A DNA stretch of 11,995 bases from Candidatus Aminicenantota bacterium (GCA_030671465.1 DAOVIP010000013.1:1-11995), one strand, 5' to 3'; positions 1-7,440 are shown, counted from the first letter of the stretch. Numbers and translations are program-made. Notes: generated from the sequence alone by a model not told the origin.

Positions 1-417
1 CAGGATATTGGCGGGTTTGATATCCCGGTGCACGATGCCTTTTTTATGGGCTTTTCCCAGGCCCCGGGCAATCTGACCGGCAATGTCCATGGTGCCTTCT
101 ACTGGCAATGGTCCGCGCTTAATCATCTCTTTGAGGGATTCTCCCTCATAGCAGGCCATCACAATGTACATCTGGCCGTCTTCGGTTTCATTGATCTCAT
201 GAATGGTGCAGATATGATTATGCTGCAGGGCTGAGGCGGTCTTGGCTTCATGTATGAAGCGTTTCTTCTCTTCTTCGGCCTGGCTGAGGTGGGGAGGCAG
301 AAACTTGAGGGCCACGAAACGGTCCAGTTTGGTATCCTGAGCCTTATATACAACACCCATTCCTCCTTCACCCAGTTTTTCCAGGATTTTATAATGGGAG
401 ATTGTTTTACCGATCAT
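1..417 (-). CDS. Serine/threonine protein kinase, N-terminal part (cut by window edge)
   Basis: Reading the minus strand from the ATG at 417 gives 139 uninterrupted codons to the window edge. The product shows the first half of a Hanks-type kinase domain: glycine-rich loop LGEGGMGVVYKA (residues 15-26), ATP-anchoring lysine in VALKFL (K38), the probable helix-C glutamate in FIHEAK (E57), and the catalytic loop HRDIKPAN (130-137) with catalytic D132 and N137. All residues needed for activity that fall inside the window are intact, so an active kinase is likely. The activation loop, C-lobe and any sensor or repeat domain lie beyond the edge, so substrate and trigger cannot be inferred. The start directly precedes the kinase fold, with no N-terminal extension. 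The Shine-Dalgarno sequence is weak (no clear GGAG in the 20 bases upstream). It diverges from nothing: the tRNA upstream is on the same strand. Confidence 0.93.
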   Translation of the reverse strand, partial: MIGKTISHYKILEKLGEGGMGVVYKAQDTKLDRFVALKFLPPHLSQAEEEKKRFIHEAKTASALQHNHICTIHEINETEDGQMYIVMACYEGESLKEMIKRGPLPVEGTMDIAGQIARGLGKAHKKGIVHRDIKPANIL

Positions 418-698
418 TTTTTATCTATCAAGGACTTAGGTAAAGACAAAGGTAAAGGTAGAGTGAAACATACAACTCATGATTCCCGAAATTCGAATCC
501 CGAAAACCCAAATCATGCCTCCTTCCTTCTATCTCCTGTCTTCTGACTCCTTAATTCTAAGATTATATTTGAATCTTTTCACTATCCACTGAATTATGAT
601 TTTCCCAACCATATATCTTCTCTCCACATTCTTTATAACAAATGAAGAATTTTTTTGCAATAATGTAAAAAGTATTTTTGAAAAGGGGTAGGGGAAAA
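418..698. other. Intergenic spacer with pyrimidine-rich tract and short ATTCCCGAA-type repeat
   Basis: No convincing gene lies here. At about 482-504 two near-identical units, ATTCCCGAA and AATCCCGAA, flank a palindromic ATTCGAAT. At about 516-552 the plus strand is almost purely pyrimidine, made of CCTTC, TCTCCTG and TCTTCTGACTCC words. Further right it becomes AT-rich. A TATAAT on the minus strand at 562-567 could be a kinase -10 box, but I find no good -35 at proper spacing. AAAAAGTATTTTT at about 668-681, just past the tRNA 3' end, could form a weak AT hairpin but is not a convincing terminator. Confidence 0.5.
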
Positions 699-771
699 CG
701 CGCCTGGCAGGAGTTGAACCTGCGGCCTCAGGATTAGGAATCCCGCGCTCTATCCTCTGAGCTACAGGCGC
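699..771 (-). tRNA. tRNA-Arg, anticodon CCT
   Basis: The minus strand folds into a complete 73-nt cloverleaf: acceptor GCGCCTG with CAGGCGC, linker TA, D-stem GCTC with GAGC around an 8-nt loop, anticodon stem CGGGA with TCCTG (one G-U pair), loop TTCCTAA with anticodon CCT, 5-nt variable loop AGGCC, T-stem GCAGG with CCTGC and loop TTCAACT, discriminator G. It reads the AGG codon and should be charged with arginine. CCA is not encoded, because the bases after the discriminator are TTTTCC, so a CCA-adding enzyme is required. No integrase or duplicated 3' end is visible nearby, so there is no sign that it serves as an attachment site here. Confidence 0.96.
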
Positions 772-779
772 CTGCCGGT

Positions 780-808
780 ATTATAGCAAAATTTCCCTTC
801 CAAGTCAC
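780..808 (-). promoter_or_regulatory. sigma70-like promoter of the tRNA-Arg gene
   Basis: On the minus strand GTGACT (803-808) is followed after 17 bases by a perfect TATAAT (780-785), preceded by TGC. The -10 box ends 8 bases before the mature tRNA 5' end, so the leader would be only a few bases. The 7-bp inverted repeat CCTGCCG (771-777) and CGGCAGG (808-814) brackets the promoter. Confidence 0.75.
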
Positions 809-826
809 GGCAGGTATTCCGAAATG

Positions 827-857
827 TTACCGTTCCAGTAATATATTGTGTTATAAT
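827..857 (+). promoter_or_regulatory. Probable promoter of the thioredoxin/barrel operon
   Basis: A perfect TATAAT lies at 852-857 on the plus strand, 48 bases before the ATG at 905. The best -35 candidate is TTACCG at 827-832 with a long 19-base spacer, so the -35 is weak and activator help is possible. It fires away from the tRNA promoter. Confidence 0.5.
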
Positions 858-904
858 AGCGGGAAGTTATTTTGGATGTACCATTTTCGCCTGAGGAGGT
901 TAGA

Positions 905-1456
905 ATGCTCAGAAGGATTTTTATTTTAATACTGGTGGTGTTATTCATTTTGGCCATGTTCTCTTGCAAGACCGGGAGTGATGTTGACAACCAGGATGAT
1001 CAGGATACCGAACCGGTGATCGGAGTTTATCTCAATAACATTACGGTTAATTTCATTGAGAACGATCAAAACGGAAATAGTTTCAACCTGGAATCACTGA
1101 AGGGCAAGGTCATTATGCTGGTATTCAGTGCCATGTGGTGCAGTCCATGCCGTACAGAGGCTTCAAAATTAATGGAATTGTACAACACCTATAAGGAAAG
1201 GGGACTGGAGATTGTGCAGTGTATTTACCAGGATGAAGATTCCAATCCTGCTGACCTGAGTGATATCAAACGCTGGGTTCAGGAATTCAATATCGGTTTT
1301 ACCGTGGTCAATGATCCGGACTATTCAACCGTCAACACCTATAATTTCAATTCCATTCCCTTCAATGTCATCATTGACCGGGACTCTATCATCAGATACC
1401 GGGTTTCCGGATTTAATGAACAGGCGGTTAAAAACGTTATCGAAGACTATCTCTGA
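905..1456 (+). CDS. Thioredoxin-fold (TlpA/redoxin-like) lipoprotein
   Basis: The product is 183 residues. The ATG at 905 is chosen over a longer reading from 872 because GAGGAGG (893-899) sits 5 bases upstream and the protein then begins with a basic, hydrophobic signal peptide (MLRRIF followed by a hydrophobic run). FILAMFSC ends at C21, a loose lipobox with Ser at -1, so a lipid-anchored protein is likely but the -3 residue is not canonical. After an acidic linker (about 26-37) comes a thioredoxin fold with active site WCSPC (78-82) and the cis-proline at P152 in SIPFNVI. Both redox cysteines are present, so it should act as a thiol-disulfide oxidoreductase outside the cytoplasm. C106 is an additional cysteine. 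It begins a run of co-directional genes, ending 2 bases before the next, which is a related protein. Confidence 0.9.
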   Translation: MLRRIFILILVVLFILAMFSCKTGSDVDNQDDQDTEPVIGVYLNNITVNFIENDQNGNSFNLESLKGKVIMLVFSAMWCSPCRTEASKLMELYNTYKERGLEIVQCIYQDEDSNPADLSDIKRWVQEFNIGFTVVNDPDYSTVNTYNFNSIPFNVIIDRDSIIRYRVSGFNEQAVKNVIEDYL

Positions 1457-1458
1457 AA

Positions 1459-1947
1459 ATGAAAAGAATCGGTTTTTTCCTTCTGGTATTCTGGTTGTTT
1501 GGTTCTCAAATCCAGGCCGTGACCGTAACCGATTTCGGCCTGAAAAAAATGGGCGGTGATTTTTTTAAACTAAGCGAGCACCTGGGCAGTAAGATCATTA
1601 TCATTGATTTCTGGGCCACCTGGTGCAAACCATGCAAGAAGTTGTTAAAACGATTGAACACCATCCAGAAACAATACCGGGGACAGGTTGAGGTGCTGGC
1701 CATTTCGATAGATGAGGCCTCGGCTTTTTCCACGGTTGAGAGTTATATCAAGGCCAGGAGATTTGAATTTACGGTCTTGTTTGATGCGGAAAACAAAGTG
1801 GCCCGTTTGTACAATCCCACTCTGAAAATCCCCTTTACCATGGTCGTAGACTATCAGGGCAATATTGTTTATGTCCATACCGGGTACATTCCCGGAGTGG
1901 AAAATGAGATTGAAGATAAAATAAAGAATATCCTCAGTTCAAAGTAA
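1459..1947 (+). CDS. Exported TlpA-like thiol-disulfide oxidoreductase
   Basis: The product is 162 residues. The N-terminus MKRIGFFLLVFWLFGSQIQA is a typical signal peptide with likely cleavage after A20 and no lipobox cysteine, so the mature protein should be soluble in the periplasm. The thioredoxin domain carries FWATWCKPCKK, with redox cysteines C56 and C59, and the cis-proline at P125 in KIPFTMVV. WCKPC is the usual TlpA/ResA-type signature, associated with reduction of specific exported substrates. The gene starts 2 bases after the preceding thioredoxin-fold gene and lacks a clear Shine-Dalgarno sequence, so translational coupling is likely. The two neighbours share the fold but differ in anchoring and active-site dipeptide (SP versus KP), suggesting division of labour rather than a fresh duplicate. 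Confidence 0.92.
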   Translation: MKRIGFFLLVFWLFGSQIQAVTVTDFGLKKMGGDFFKLSEHLGSKIIIIDFWATWCKPCKKLLKRLNTIQKQYRGQVEVLAISIDEASAFSTVESYIKARRFEFTVLFDAENKVARLYNPTLKIPFTMVVDYQGNIVYVHTGYIPGVENEIEDKIKNILSSK

Positions 1948-1948
1948 C

Positions 1949-3349
1949 TTGAAGAAAACAATATCATTTTACCTTGTGGTCCTGGTATTGCTGGGGCTGC
2001 CTCTTGGGCTGGCTGCATCTTCGCTTGGTAGCCTGCAGTTTCTGGTAACCAATGAGTTGATCTATCAATATAATGAGATGGCCGAAGAGAAACACCAATA
2101 TCACGAGTTGATTTCCTTTTCCTCCAGCTTCAAGAACTGGTCGCTGGGTCTCACCCTGAGGGGATTTAATTTCTACAAACAAACCCCCAATACCACCCTG
2201 GACAACCTGAATGTGGATATCTACCGGTTTTATATCCGCTATCAGAAGTCCCACTGGAAAGTCAATGCCGGTGATTTCTATGCTTTACTGGGTCGGGGAA
2301 TGGTTTTATCGGTTTTAAAAAATGAAGATGTACTGAGAGAGCGGACCATTACCGGCGGTGATATTGTCTACCACCGGGGGAAACTCGATTTAAGGATATT
2401 AGCTGGAGTAGTTACGGATGAGACCGAGGATCAAAAGTGGGCCCTGGCTGGCGGCGAAACCAGCCTGGAATGGCTTAAAGATAATTATTTGGGCCTGCAT
2501 TTCAGTTATATCAATGATATGGATTCCCGGCTCCAGCTGGGTCAACGGCTGACCTATTCCCTCAGTGCCAGCGGTAATAAGCTTTTAAAACATTTCAGCT
2601 ATTACGCCGAAGTTGCCAGGCTGGACTTTCTGGAAAACGGTTCATTGGCCGAGGACGGGTATGGCCTTTATTCGAGTTTGACCTTCAATTATGCTCATGT
2701 CACCTGTTTGGTTGAATATAAAAAATACCATCATTTCAACAATGAAATGAACAACCCTCCGATTGCTGACCGGGAGAATGAAGTCTCCGCCATTTCAAAT
2801 ACCGAGGGGGTCAGGTTTCATGTGCAGTATGCCCTGTTCAACCCGGATCTGAGATTTTTTATCAACCACGGGCGCTACCGGGAGTATGAAGATAAGGGAG
2901 ATCATACCTATGGGGGACTGATTCTTGAGGATCTCTGGGATCGTCTGGATATTTCGGTGTCTTATGGGATCAAGGATATACTTTATCCCATAAGGAAATT
3001 TAAGGTTGACCTGGTTTATCAGATTTCCAACCGCTGGAGTCTTGAAGTTTCAGCCTGGGATAAACATTACCGAGATGGGGAATTTTACTTCAAGGAGCAG
3101 GATCATTTCCTTCAGGTATCCCTGGCACCTGTTTTATCGCTTTATTTCCTGCATCAATACTCCCATAACCGGATCATGGATCTCAATCATTTTTACAGCG
3201 GGGGGATCAAGCTGATTCTGAAGGGAATCACGGTCATAGAACTCTCCTTAGGAACGGTCCGGGGGGGGCAGATGTGCAGTGGAGGCCAGTGTTTTGTGGT
3301 TCCGCCCTTCAAGGGTGTCAAGTTCTCAATTTTCCATATATTCAAATAA
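1949..3349 (+). CDS. Outer-membrane beta-barrel protein, DUF6029-like, with C-terminal CxxxxC pair
   Basis: The product is 466 residues. The only sensible start is TTG at 1949, one base after the previous stop. It has no Shine-Dalgarno sequence, an in-frame stop lies at 1922-1924, and the next ATG (codon 43) would remove the signal peptide, so coupled translation is inferred. After a hydrophobic signal (KKTISFYLVVLVLLG) ending near LAASS, the chain is alternating polar/aromatic strands typical of a barrel. GDFYALLGRGMVLS and ITGGDIVYHRGK resemble the N-terminal part of DUF6029-type proteins as I remember them. The last strands contain GGQMCSGGQC (C443 and C448) and the chain ends in Phe-Lys, close to the terminal aromatic of outer-membrane proteins. 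Substrate unknown. Its position behind two thioredoxin-fold genes suggests its cysteine pair, or a cargo, is their target. Barrel: fairly sure; family name: moderate. Confidence 0.75.
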   Translation: MKKTISFYLVVLVLLGLPLGLAASSLGSLQFLVTNELIYQYNEMAEEKHQYHELISFSSSFKNWSLGLTLRGFNFYKQTPNTTLDNLNVDIYRFYIRYQKSHWKVNAGDFYALLGRGMVLSVLKNEDVLRERTITGGDIVYHRGKLDLRILAGVVTDETEDQKWALAGGETSLEWLKDNYLGLHFSYINDMDSRLQLGQRLTYSLSASGNKLLKHFSYYAEVARLDFLENGSLAEDGYGLYSSLTFNYAHVTCLVEYKKYHHFNNEMNNPPIADRENEVSAISNTEGVRFHVQYALFNPDLRFFINHGRYREYEDKGDHTYGGLILEDLWDRLDISVSYGIKDILYPIRKFKVDLVYQISNRWSLEVSAWDKHYRDGEFYFKEQDHFLQVSLAPVLSLYFLHQYSHNRIMDLNHFYSGGIKLILKGITVIELSLGTVRGGQMCSGGQCFVVPPFKGVKFSIFHIFK

Positions 3350-3405
3350 TGTGACCATCATTCAACTGATATCTGGATACTGGTTTGGAAATGGAGTTGA
3401 AAAAA

Positions 3406-5124
3406 ATGTTGGAATGTTGTATAAATCGGATTATGGAAAAACATAATAATATCCCTCAAACCCTGAATGATTTTTTAGATTCATCAGTCGAAAAGTTTGC
3501 CGACCGCCCGGCTCTGGGTTTTGCCAATCAGACCCCGATAACCTACCGGGAATTTCTGGAGAAAGTGATTACCGTGGCCGGCCTACTGGAGAAAAAAGGC
3601 GTCCTGAAAGGGGACCGTGTGGCTATTTTAGGTGATAATTCTCCCAACTGGGGAATCAGTTATTTTGCTATTTTACGGGCCGGGGCCATTGCGGTTCCCA
3701 TTCTACCCAATTTCCCTCAATCCGATATCCGGCATATTTTGTCCGATTCCGAAGTCAAGGTGCTTTTTACTACTCAGAAGCAACTGGAAAAAGCAGGAGA
3801 CCTGGGAAAGGGGAAACTGAAACACATCATCACCCTGGATGATTTCCTGACCGATGATCAGACCCTGACCGTGGAACCGATATCCGATCTGGTTGACCGA
3901 GCCATTGATTTTATAAAAAAAATCCCCCGGACCATCGGACTGAAATCCGGGAAAGTCAGTGCTGATGATCTGGCCTCAATCATCTATACGTCGGGAACAT
4001 CCGGTCATTCAAAAGCGGTCATGCTGACCCATCAGAATCTGATTTCCAATGCCCTGATCATGTCAACCCTGATAAATATTCAGCCCGACTGGACTTTTCT
4101 TTCCATCATTACCTTGGCCCATTCCCTTGAATTCACCACCGGTTTTTTATTTCCGATCAGGAATGGCGCTCGCATTGTTTACCTGGGCAAACCCCCGACC
4201 CCCCCGTTAATCGAAAAAGCCTGCCAGGCTGAAAAACCCCAGGCGATTTGTGCCGTGCCCATAATTCTGGAAAAAATCTACAAGAAAAAAGTACTGACTG
4301 TTCTGGAAAAAAACCTAATAATCAAGATGTTAACCCGCCTCCCCGGAATAAAGGGTAAGATTTATAAAAAAATAAATAAGAAATTGATGGAGTTCTTCGG
4401 TGGAGAGTTAGTTGTCATGGCCATTGGCGGGGCTTCTTTCAATCTGGAAGCCGAACGGTTTTTTCATAGAGCCGGTTTTCCTTACCTGGTAGGATACGGA
4501 TTAACCGAAACCTCGCCACTACTGGCCGGTGGTCCGTTCGAAGACAAAACCATTAAAATTGCTTCGACCGGAAAACCCGTACCCGGTGTGGAAATCCGGA
4601 TTTTAAATACAAACCCGAATACCGGGATCGGGGATATTGTTGCCCGGGGGCCCAATATCATGAAAGGGTATTACAAGAATCCCGAATTAACCCGGGAGGT
4701 TCTGGATGAACAGGGCTGGTTCAAGACCGGAGACCTGGGTCGGTTGGATAAATACAATAACCTATACATCACCGGAAGATCCACGAATATGATCCTGATG
4801 TCCAATGGAGAGAATATATATCCGGAGGCCATTGAAGGAAAAATCAACTCCAGCTTTTTCATTATGGAATCCCTGGTTATTGAGAACAACGGGCTGTTGG
4901 AGGCCTGGGTATACCCGGATTATGATCTGATTGACCAGGAAACCCGGGGAAAGACCGAGAAGCAGAAAGGGGAATTCATCGATAAGGTGCTGGACCAGAT
5001 GAAAGTAGAGATCAATTCTCAATTACCTTCGTCTTCAAGGCTTTCCCGGGTGATTGAACAGAAAGAGCCCTTTGAAAAAACCGCCACTTTAAAGATAAAA
5101 CGTTACCTGTATTCACATGGGTGA
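3406..5124 (+). CDS. AMP-forming long-chain acyl-CoA synthetase (ANL superfamily)
   Basis: The product is about 572 residues from ATG 3406, chosen because GGAG (3393-3396) lies 9 bases upstream. TTG 3385, ATG 3391 and ATG 3433 are alternatives; the conserved fold begins just after the last. ANL motifs appear in order (numbered from 3406): A3 YTSGTSGHSK (194-203), A5 GYGLTETSP (363-371), A7 KTGDLGRLD (from 440) and the C-terminal TATLKIKR with the probable adenylation lysine K563. It should activate a carboxylate, most likely a fatty acid, as acyl-AMP and then acyl-CoA in the cytoplasm. Motif A3 is slightly off consensus (GHSKAV where GxPKGV is usual) and the C-terminal motif has Leu in place of the usual Gly, but the lysines remain. 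No carrier-protein domain follows. The 56-base gap after the barrel gene holds only a weak promoter candidate. Confidence 0.9.
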   Translation: MLECCINRIMEKHNNIPQTLNDFLDSSVEKFADRPALGFANQTPITYREFLEKVITVAGLLEKKGVLKGDRVAILGDNSPNWGISYFAILRAGAIAVPILPNFPQSDIRHILSDSEVKVLFTTQKQLEKAGDLGKGKLKHIITLDDFLTDDQTLTVEPISDLVDRAIDFIKKIPRTIGLKSGKVSADDLASIIYTSGTSGHSKAVMLTHQNLISNALIMSTLINIQPDWTFLSIITLAHSLEFTTGFLFPIRNGARIVYLGKPPTPPLIEKACQAEKPQAICAVPIILEKIYKKKVLTVLEKNLIIKMLTRLPGIKGKIYKKINKKLMEFFGGELVVMAIGGASFNLEAERFFHRAGFPYLVGYGLTETSPLLAGGPFEDKTIKIASTGKPVPGVEIRILNTNPNTGIGDIVARGPNIMKGYYKNPELTREVLDEQGWFKTGDLGRLDKYNNLYITGRSTNMILMSNGENIYPEAIEGKINSSFFIMESLVIENNGLLEAWVYPDYDLIDQETRGKTEKQKGEFIDKVLDQMKVEINSQLPSSSRLSRVIEQKEPFEKTATLKIKRYLYSHG

Positions 5125-5171
5125 TACTTTGAGAACCTGACCAGTCTATTCGGTTTTTCGTCCAATTTGTC

Positions 5172-6074
5172 ATGACCAAAAACAGTCGTTTGAATGAAGC
5201 CCTGCGGATAACACGGGTCGGGATTGTTGCCAATATAATCCTGATCATACTTAAATTTACCGGTGGAATCATCGGGAGAAGCGGGGCGGTTATTGCCGAT
5301 GCGGTGCACTCTTTTGCGGACTTTGCTACAGATATCATTGTGATTATCGGATTGAAACTTTCCGATAAACCTGCCGATAACACCCATCGCTACGGGCATG
5401 GCAAATTCGAGACCCTTTCCTCGCTGATCCTGGGTATTATTTTACTGGTCACCGGTATCGGTATTTGCTGGTCCGGGATCGGAACCATCATTCATTTTAT
5501 TGGAAAAGAATCCATATACCGGCCAACCTGGATTGCCTTTGTGGCGGCATTGATATCGGTGATCATAAAGGAATGGCTTTATATCATTACCATTCGCAGC
5601 GGGAAAAAATTGAATAGCCAGTCCCTGATTGCCAATGCCATCAACCACCGTTCGGATGCCTTGTCATCCCTCGGTGTTATGATCGGAATCGCCGGAGCAG
5701 TTTTTCTGGGGGAAAAATGGAGTGTGCTGGATCCTGTGGCCGCTGTCATTGTGGGAATTTTCATTTTCAAGGCTTCATTTTCAATTATCCGAAACAGCAT
5801 TGATGAGTTCCTGGAGGCATCGCTGGGAGATCAGATTGAAAGTGAAATTCTGGACATAAGCGGACGGATTTCAGGTGTCTGCAATCCCCACCACCTTAAA
5901 ACCCGAAAAGTCGGGAAAAATATGGTAATCGATATTCATATCGACGTGGATCCCCAGCTGAATATCAAAACAGCCCATGATATTTCCGATCGGGTGGAAG
6001 AAGAGCTGAAACGTCGATACGGTCCCGATACTGTAATCTCGGTTCATATAGAACCTGGTCAGACAAGTCAGTAA
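5172..6074 (+). CDS. Cation diffusion facilitator (CDF) family metal exporter
   Basis: The product is 300 residues, the usual CDF length. The transmembrane half has ADAVHSFADFATD in helix 2 (H46 and D50 at the metal site), HRYGHGKFETL in the loop after it, and AINHRSDALSSLGV in helix 5 (N158 to D162). The cytoplasmic half from about 215 shows the small ferredoxin-like domain with NPHHLKTRKVG and IDIHIDVD and ends with VISVHIEPG. It should exchange protons for divalent cations (Zn, Fe, Mn or Cd) out of the cytoplasm. At the helix 5 site, where many relatives have WHHRSD, this protein has INHRSD, putting Asn at a position normally His or Asp; metal choice is therefore open. ATG 5172 is the only start before an in-frame stop at 5130-5132, and it has no Shine-Dalgarno sequence. 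The ChaN-like gene follows after 12 bases. Confidence 0.93.
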   Translation: MTKNSRLNEALRITRVGIVANIILIILKFTGGIIGRSGAVIADAVHSFADFATDIIVIIGLKLSDKPADNTHRYGHGKFETLSSLILGIILLVTGIGICWSGIGTIIHFIGKESIYRPTWIAFVAALISVIIKEWLYIITIRSGKKLNSQSLIANAINHRSDALSSLGVMIGIAGAVFLGEKWSVLDPVAAVIVGIFIFKASFSIIRNSIDEFLEASLGDQIESEILDISGRISGVCNPHHLKTRKVGKNMVIDIHIDVDPQLNIKTAHDISDRVEEELKRRYGPDTVISVHIEPGQTSQ

Positions 6075-6086
6075 ACGGAGGATATA

Positions 6087-7328
6087 ATGAAACAAATATT
6101 AATTTCCAATGTAATCATTTTATTCCTGGTTGGGGCAGGTTTGTTTTCCGATTCCCATCAGGATACCCTTCCAATTGGGCCTTCCCCATATAAGTATGAT
6201 CTGGGAAAAATTGAAAAAAATCAGATCTATGAAACCGGGTCCGGTAAAATTGTCAATCTTTCAGATCTGGTTCAGGCCGCCCGTTCAGCGGACCTGATTG
6301 TCATCGGGGAATCGCATGATAATTATGACTGTCATGTGTTCCAGAGGGATTTGATTGAAGCCCTGTACCAGAAATATCCCCGAATAATTGTGGGCTTTGA
6401 GTTTTTTAAAAGAGAAGATGATGAGGCTCTGGAATTGTGGCGGAATGGCCAGATTTCGGAATCGGAACTAATCCGGAGAACCGGCTGGTATCAAAAAACC
6501 TCCTATAATTACGGATATACCCGGTTGATCATGGATGTCCTGAAAAAATACCGGATCAAAACCATTGGCCTCAATGTATCGCGTGATATCCTGCATAAGG
6601 TTTCCAGAAAAGGATTCGATTCACTGAGCCCTGATGAAAAAAAATTATTTCCTGGCATTGAGGTTTCTCATCCCCAGCACCGCTATTTAATCAAGACCAT
6701 TTTCGGGGATTTTGCCCTGCAGGTTCCGTTCTGGTTTGAAAATGTCTATGATTCCCAGAAATGCTGGGATGTGGTGATGGCCGAATCCATGAGACAGATG
6801 CTGGCCAAAAGGGAATTCAGAGGGTATAAAGGGATTATCATTGCCGGCAGTTTTCACGTGGCCTATCATCTGGGCATACCCTTCCGGTTCCAACGCTCAG
6901 ACAAAAGGGCCCGGCTCACCACCGTTATGCCGGTATTGATTCCAACAAAAGATAAGGAATCCGACCCTGAGGAACATCCCATGAAAAAAATATTTGCCAA
7001 GAGCCTGCCAGTAGTCGCTGTATTTTCACGCGGAATTGGGGATTATGTTTTTTCGGTAACCACGCCCAAACATTCCCATTTCCCGGAATTGGGATTCTCC
7101 TGTAAAAAAATCAATGATACAATTCAAATTACTGCCATCAAAAAGAAGGGTCTGGCCGAGAAATACGGACTCAAAAAGGGGGATATCATTGTGATGGCTG
7201 ATGGAGAGAACCTGAAAACCCTGGAACAGTTGCGATCCATCCTGGCCTCCAAAGAGTGGGGGGTTGATATTAGACTCCGGCTTGATCGGAAAATTGAGTT
7301 GAAAAAAAATGATAGCAAACGGCCTTGA
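6087..7328 (+). CDS. Exported ChaN/TIKI-superfamily protein with C-terminal PDZ domain
   Basis: The product is 413 residues. GGAGGA (6077-6082) sits 4 bases before the ATG. A signal peptide or anchor covers about residues 1-20 (LISNVIILFLVGAGLF), with no lipobox cysteine. Residues about 60-285 match the ChaN-like haem-binding uptake family: IVIGESHDN (GESH at 74-77), VGFEFFKR (E105) and IAGSFHVAYHLGIP (H257). In the wider TIKI/EreA/ChaN superfamily the Glu-His, Glu and distant His positions are metal or catalytic residues; all are present. Residues about 335-402 read as a PDZ domain: LGFSCKK, the hydrophobic core AIKKKGLAEKYGLKKGD, then MADGENLKTLEQLR. Function could be haem or iron handling, or metal-dependent proteolysis with PDZ substrate docking. 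It is the last gene of the run; the next gene has its own promoter. Confidence 0.85.
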   Translation: MKQILISNVIILFLVGAGLFSDSHQDTLPIGPSPYKYDLGKIEKNQIYETGSGKIVNLSDLVQAARSADLIVIGESHDNYDCHVFQRDLIEALYQKYPRIIVGFEFFKREDDEALELWRNGQISESELIRRTGWYQKTSYNYGYTRLIMDVLKKYRIKTIGLNVSRDILHKVSRKGFDSLSPDEKKLFPGIEVSHPQHRYLIKTIFGDFALQVPFWFENVYDSQKCWDVVMAESMRQMLAKREFRGYKGIIIAGSFHVAYHLGIPFRFQRSDKRARLTTVMPVLIPTKDKESDPEEHPMKKIFAKSLPVVAVFSRGIGDYVFSVTTPKHSHFPELGFSCKKINDTIQITAIKKKGLAEKYGLKKGDIIVMADGENLKTLEQLRSILASKEWGVDIRLRLDRKIELKKNDSKRP

Positions 7329-7373
7329 TGGCAAGATCGGATTGTCCATAAGGGACTGGACTCCGGTCATGGT

Positions 7374-7403
7374 TTGACTTTTGGTTTTGCTTATCTGTAT
7401 AAT
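7374..7403 (+). promoter_or_regulatory. sigma70-like promoter of the OPT-PqqD operon
   Basis: TTGACT (7374-7379) and a perfect TATAAT (7398-7403) are separated by 18 bases, with TG directly before the -10. It lies in the 112-base gap before the OPT gene, giving a leader of about 30 bases. It marks a new transcription unit. Confidence 0.75.
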
Positions 7404-7440
7404 ATTTTTTTATATTGAATCTGGATAAAAGGAGAAATGC

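Noticed and set aside
440..520. Short minus-strand frame of about 24 codons after AGGAGG
   Set aside because: AGGAGG is only one base from its ATG, too close for a ribosome site, and the peptide has no recognisable character; the purine run is part of the repetitive tract.
250..546. 98-codon plus-strand reading frame
   Set aside because: It lies opposite the kinase gene, which has an unmistakable kinase sequence on the minus strand; the plus frame is a shadow running into the spacer.
664..682. Possible terminator after the tRNA
   Set aside because: AAAAAGTATTTTT pairs only through A-T bases with a three-base loop, so it is too weak to call.
699..771. tRNA-Arg as an integration site for a mobile element
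   Set aside because: No integrase, repeat of the tRNA 3' end or change of gene content is visible around it.
3351..3381. Internal promoter before the acyl-CoA synthetase
   Set aside because: GTGACC and GATACT are 19 bases apart and both match poorly, so read-through from the upstream promoter is simpler.
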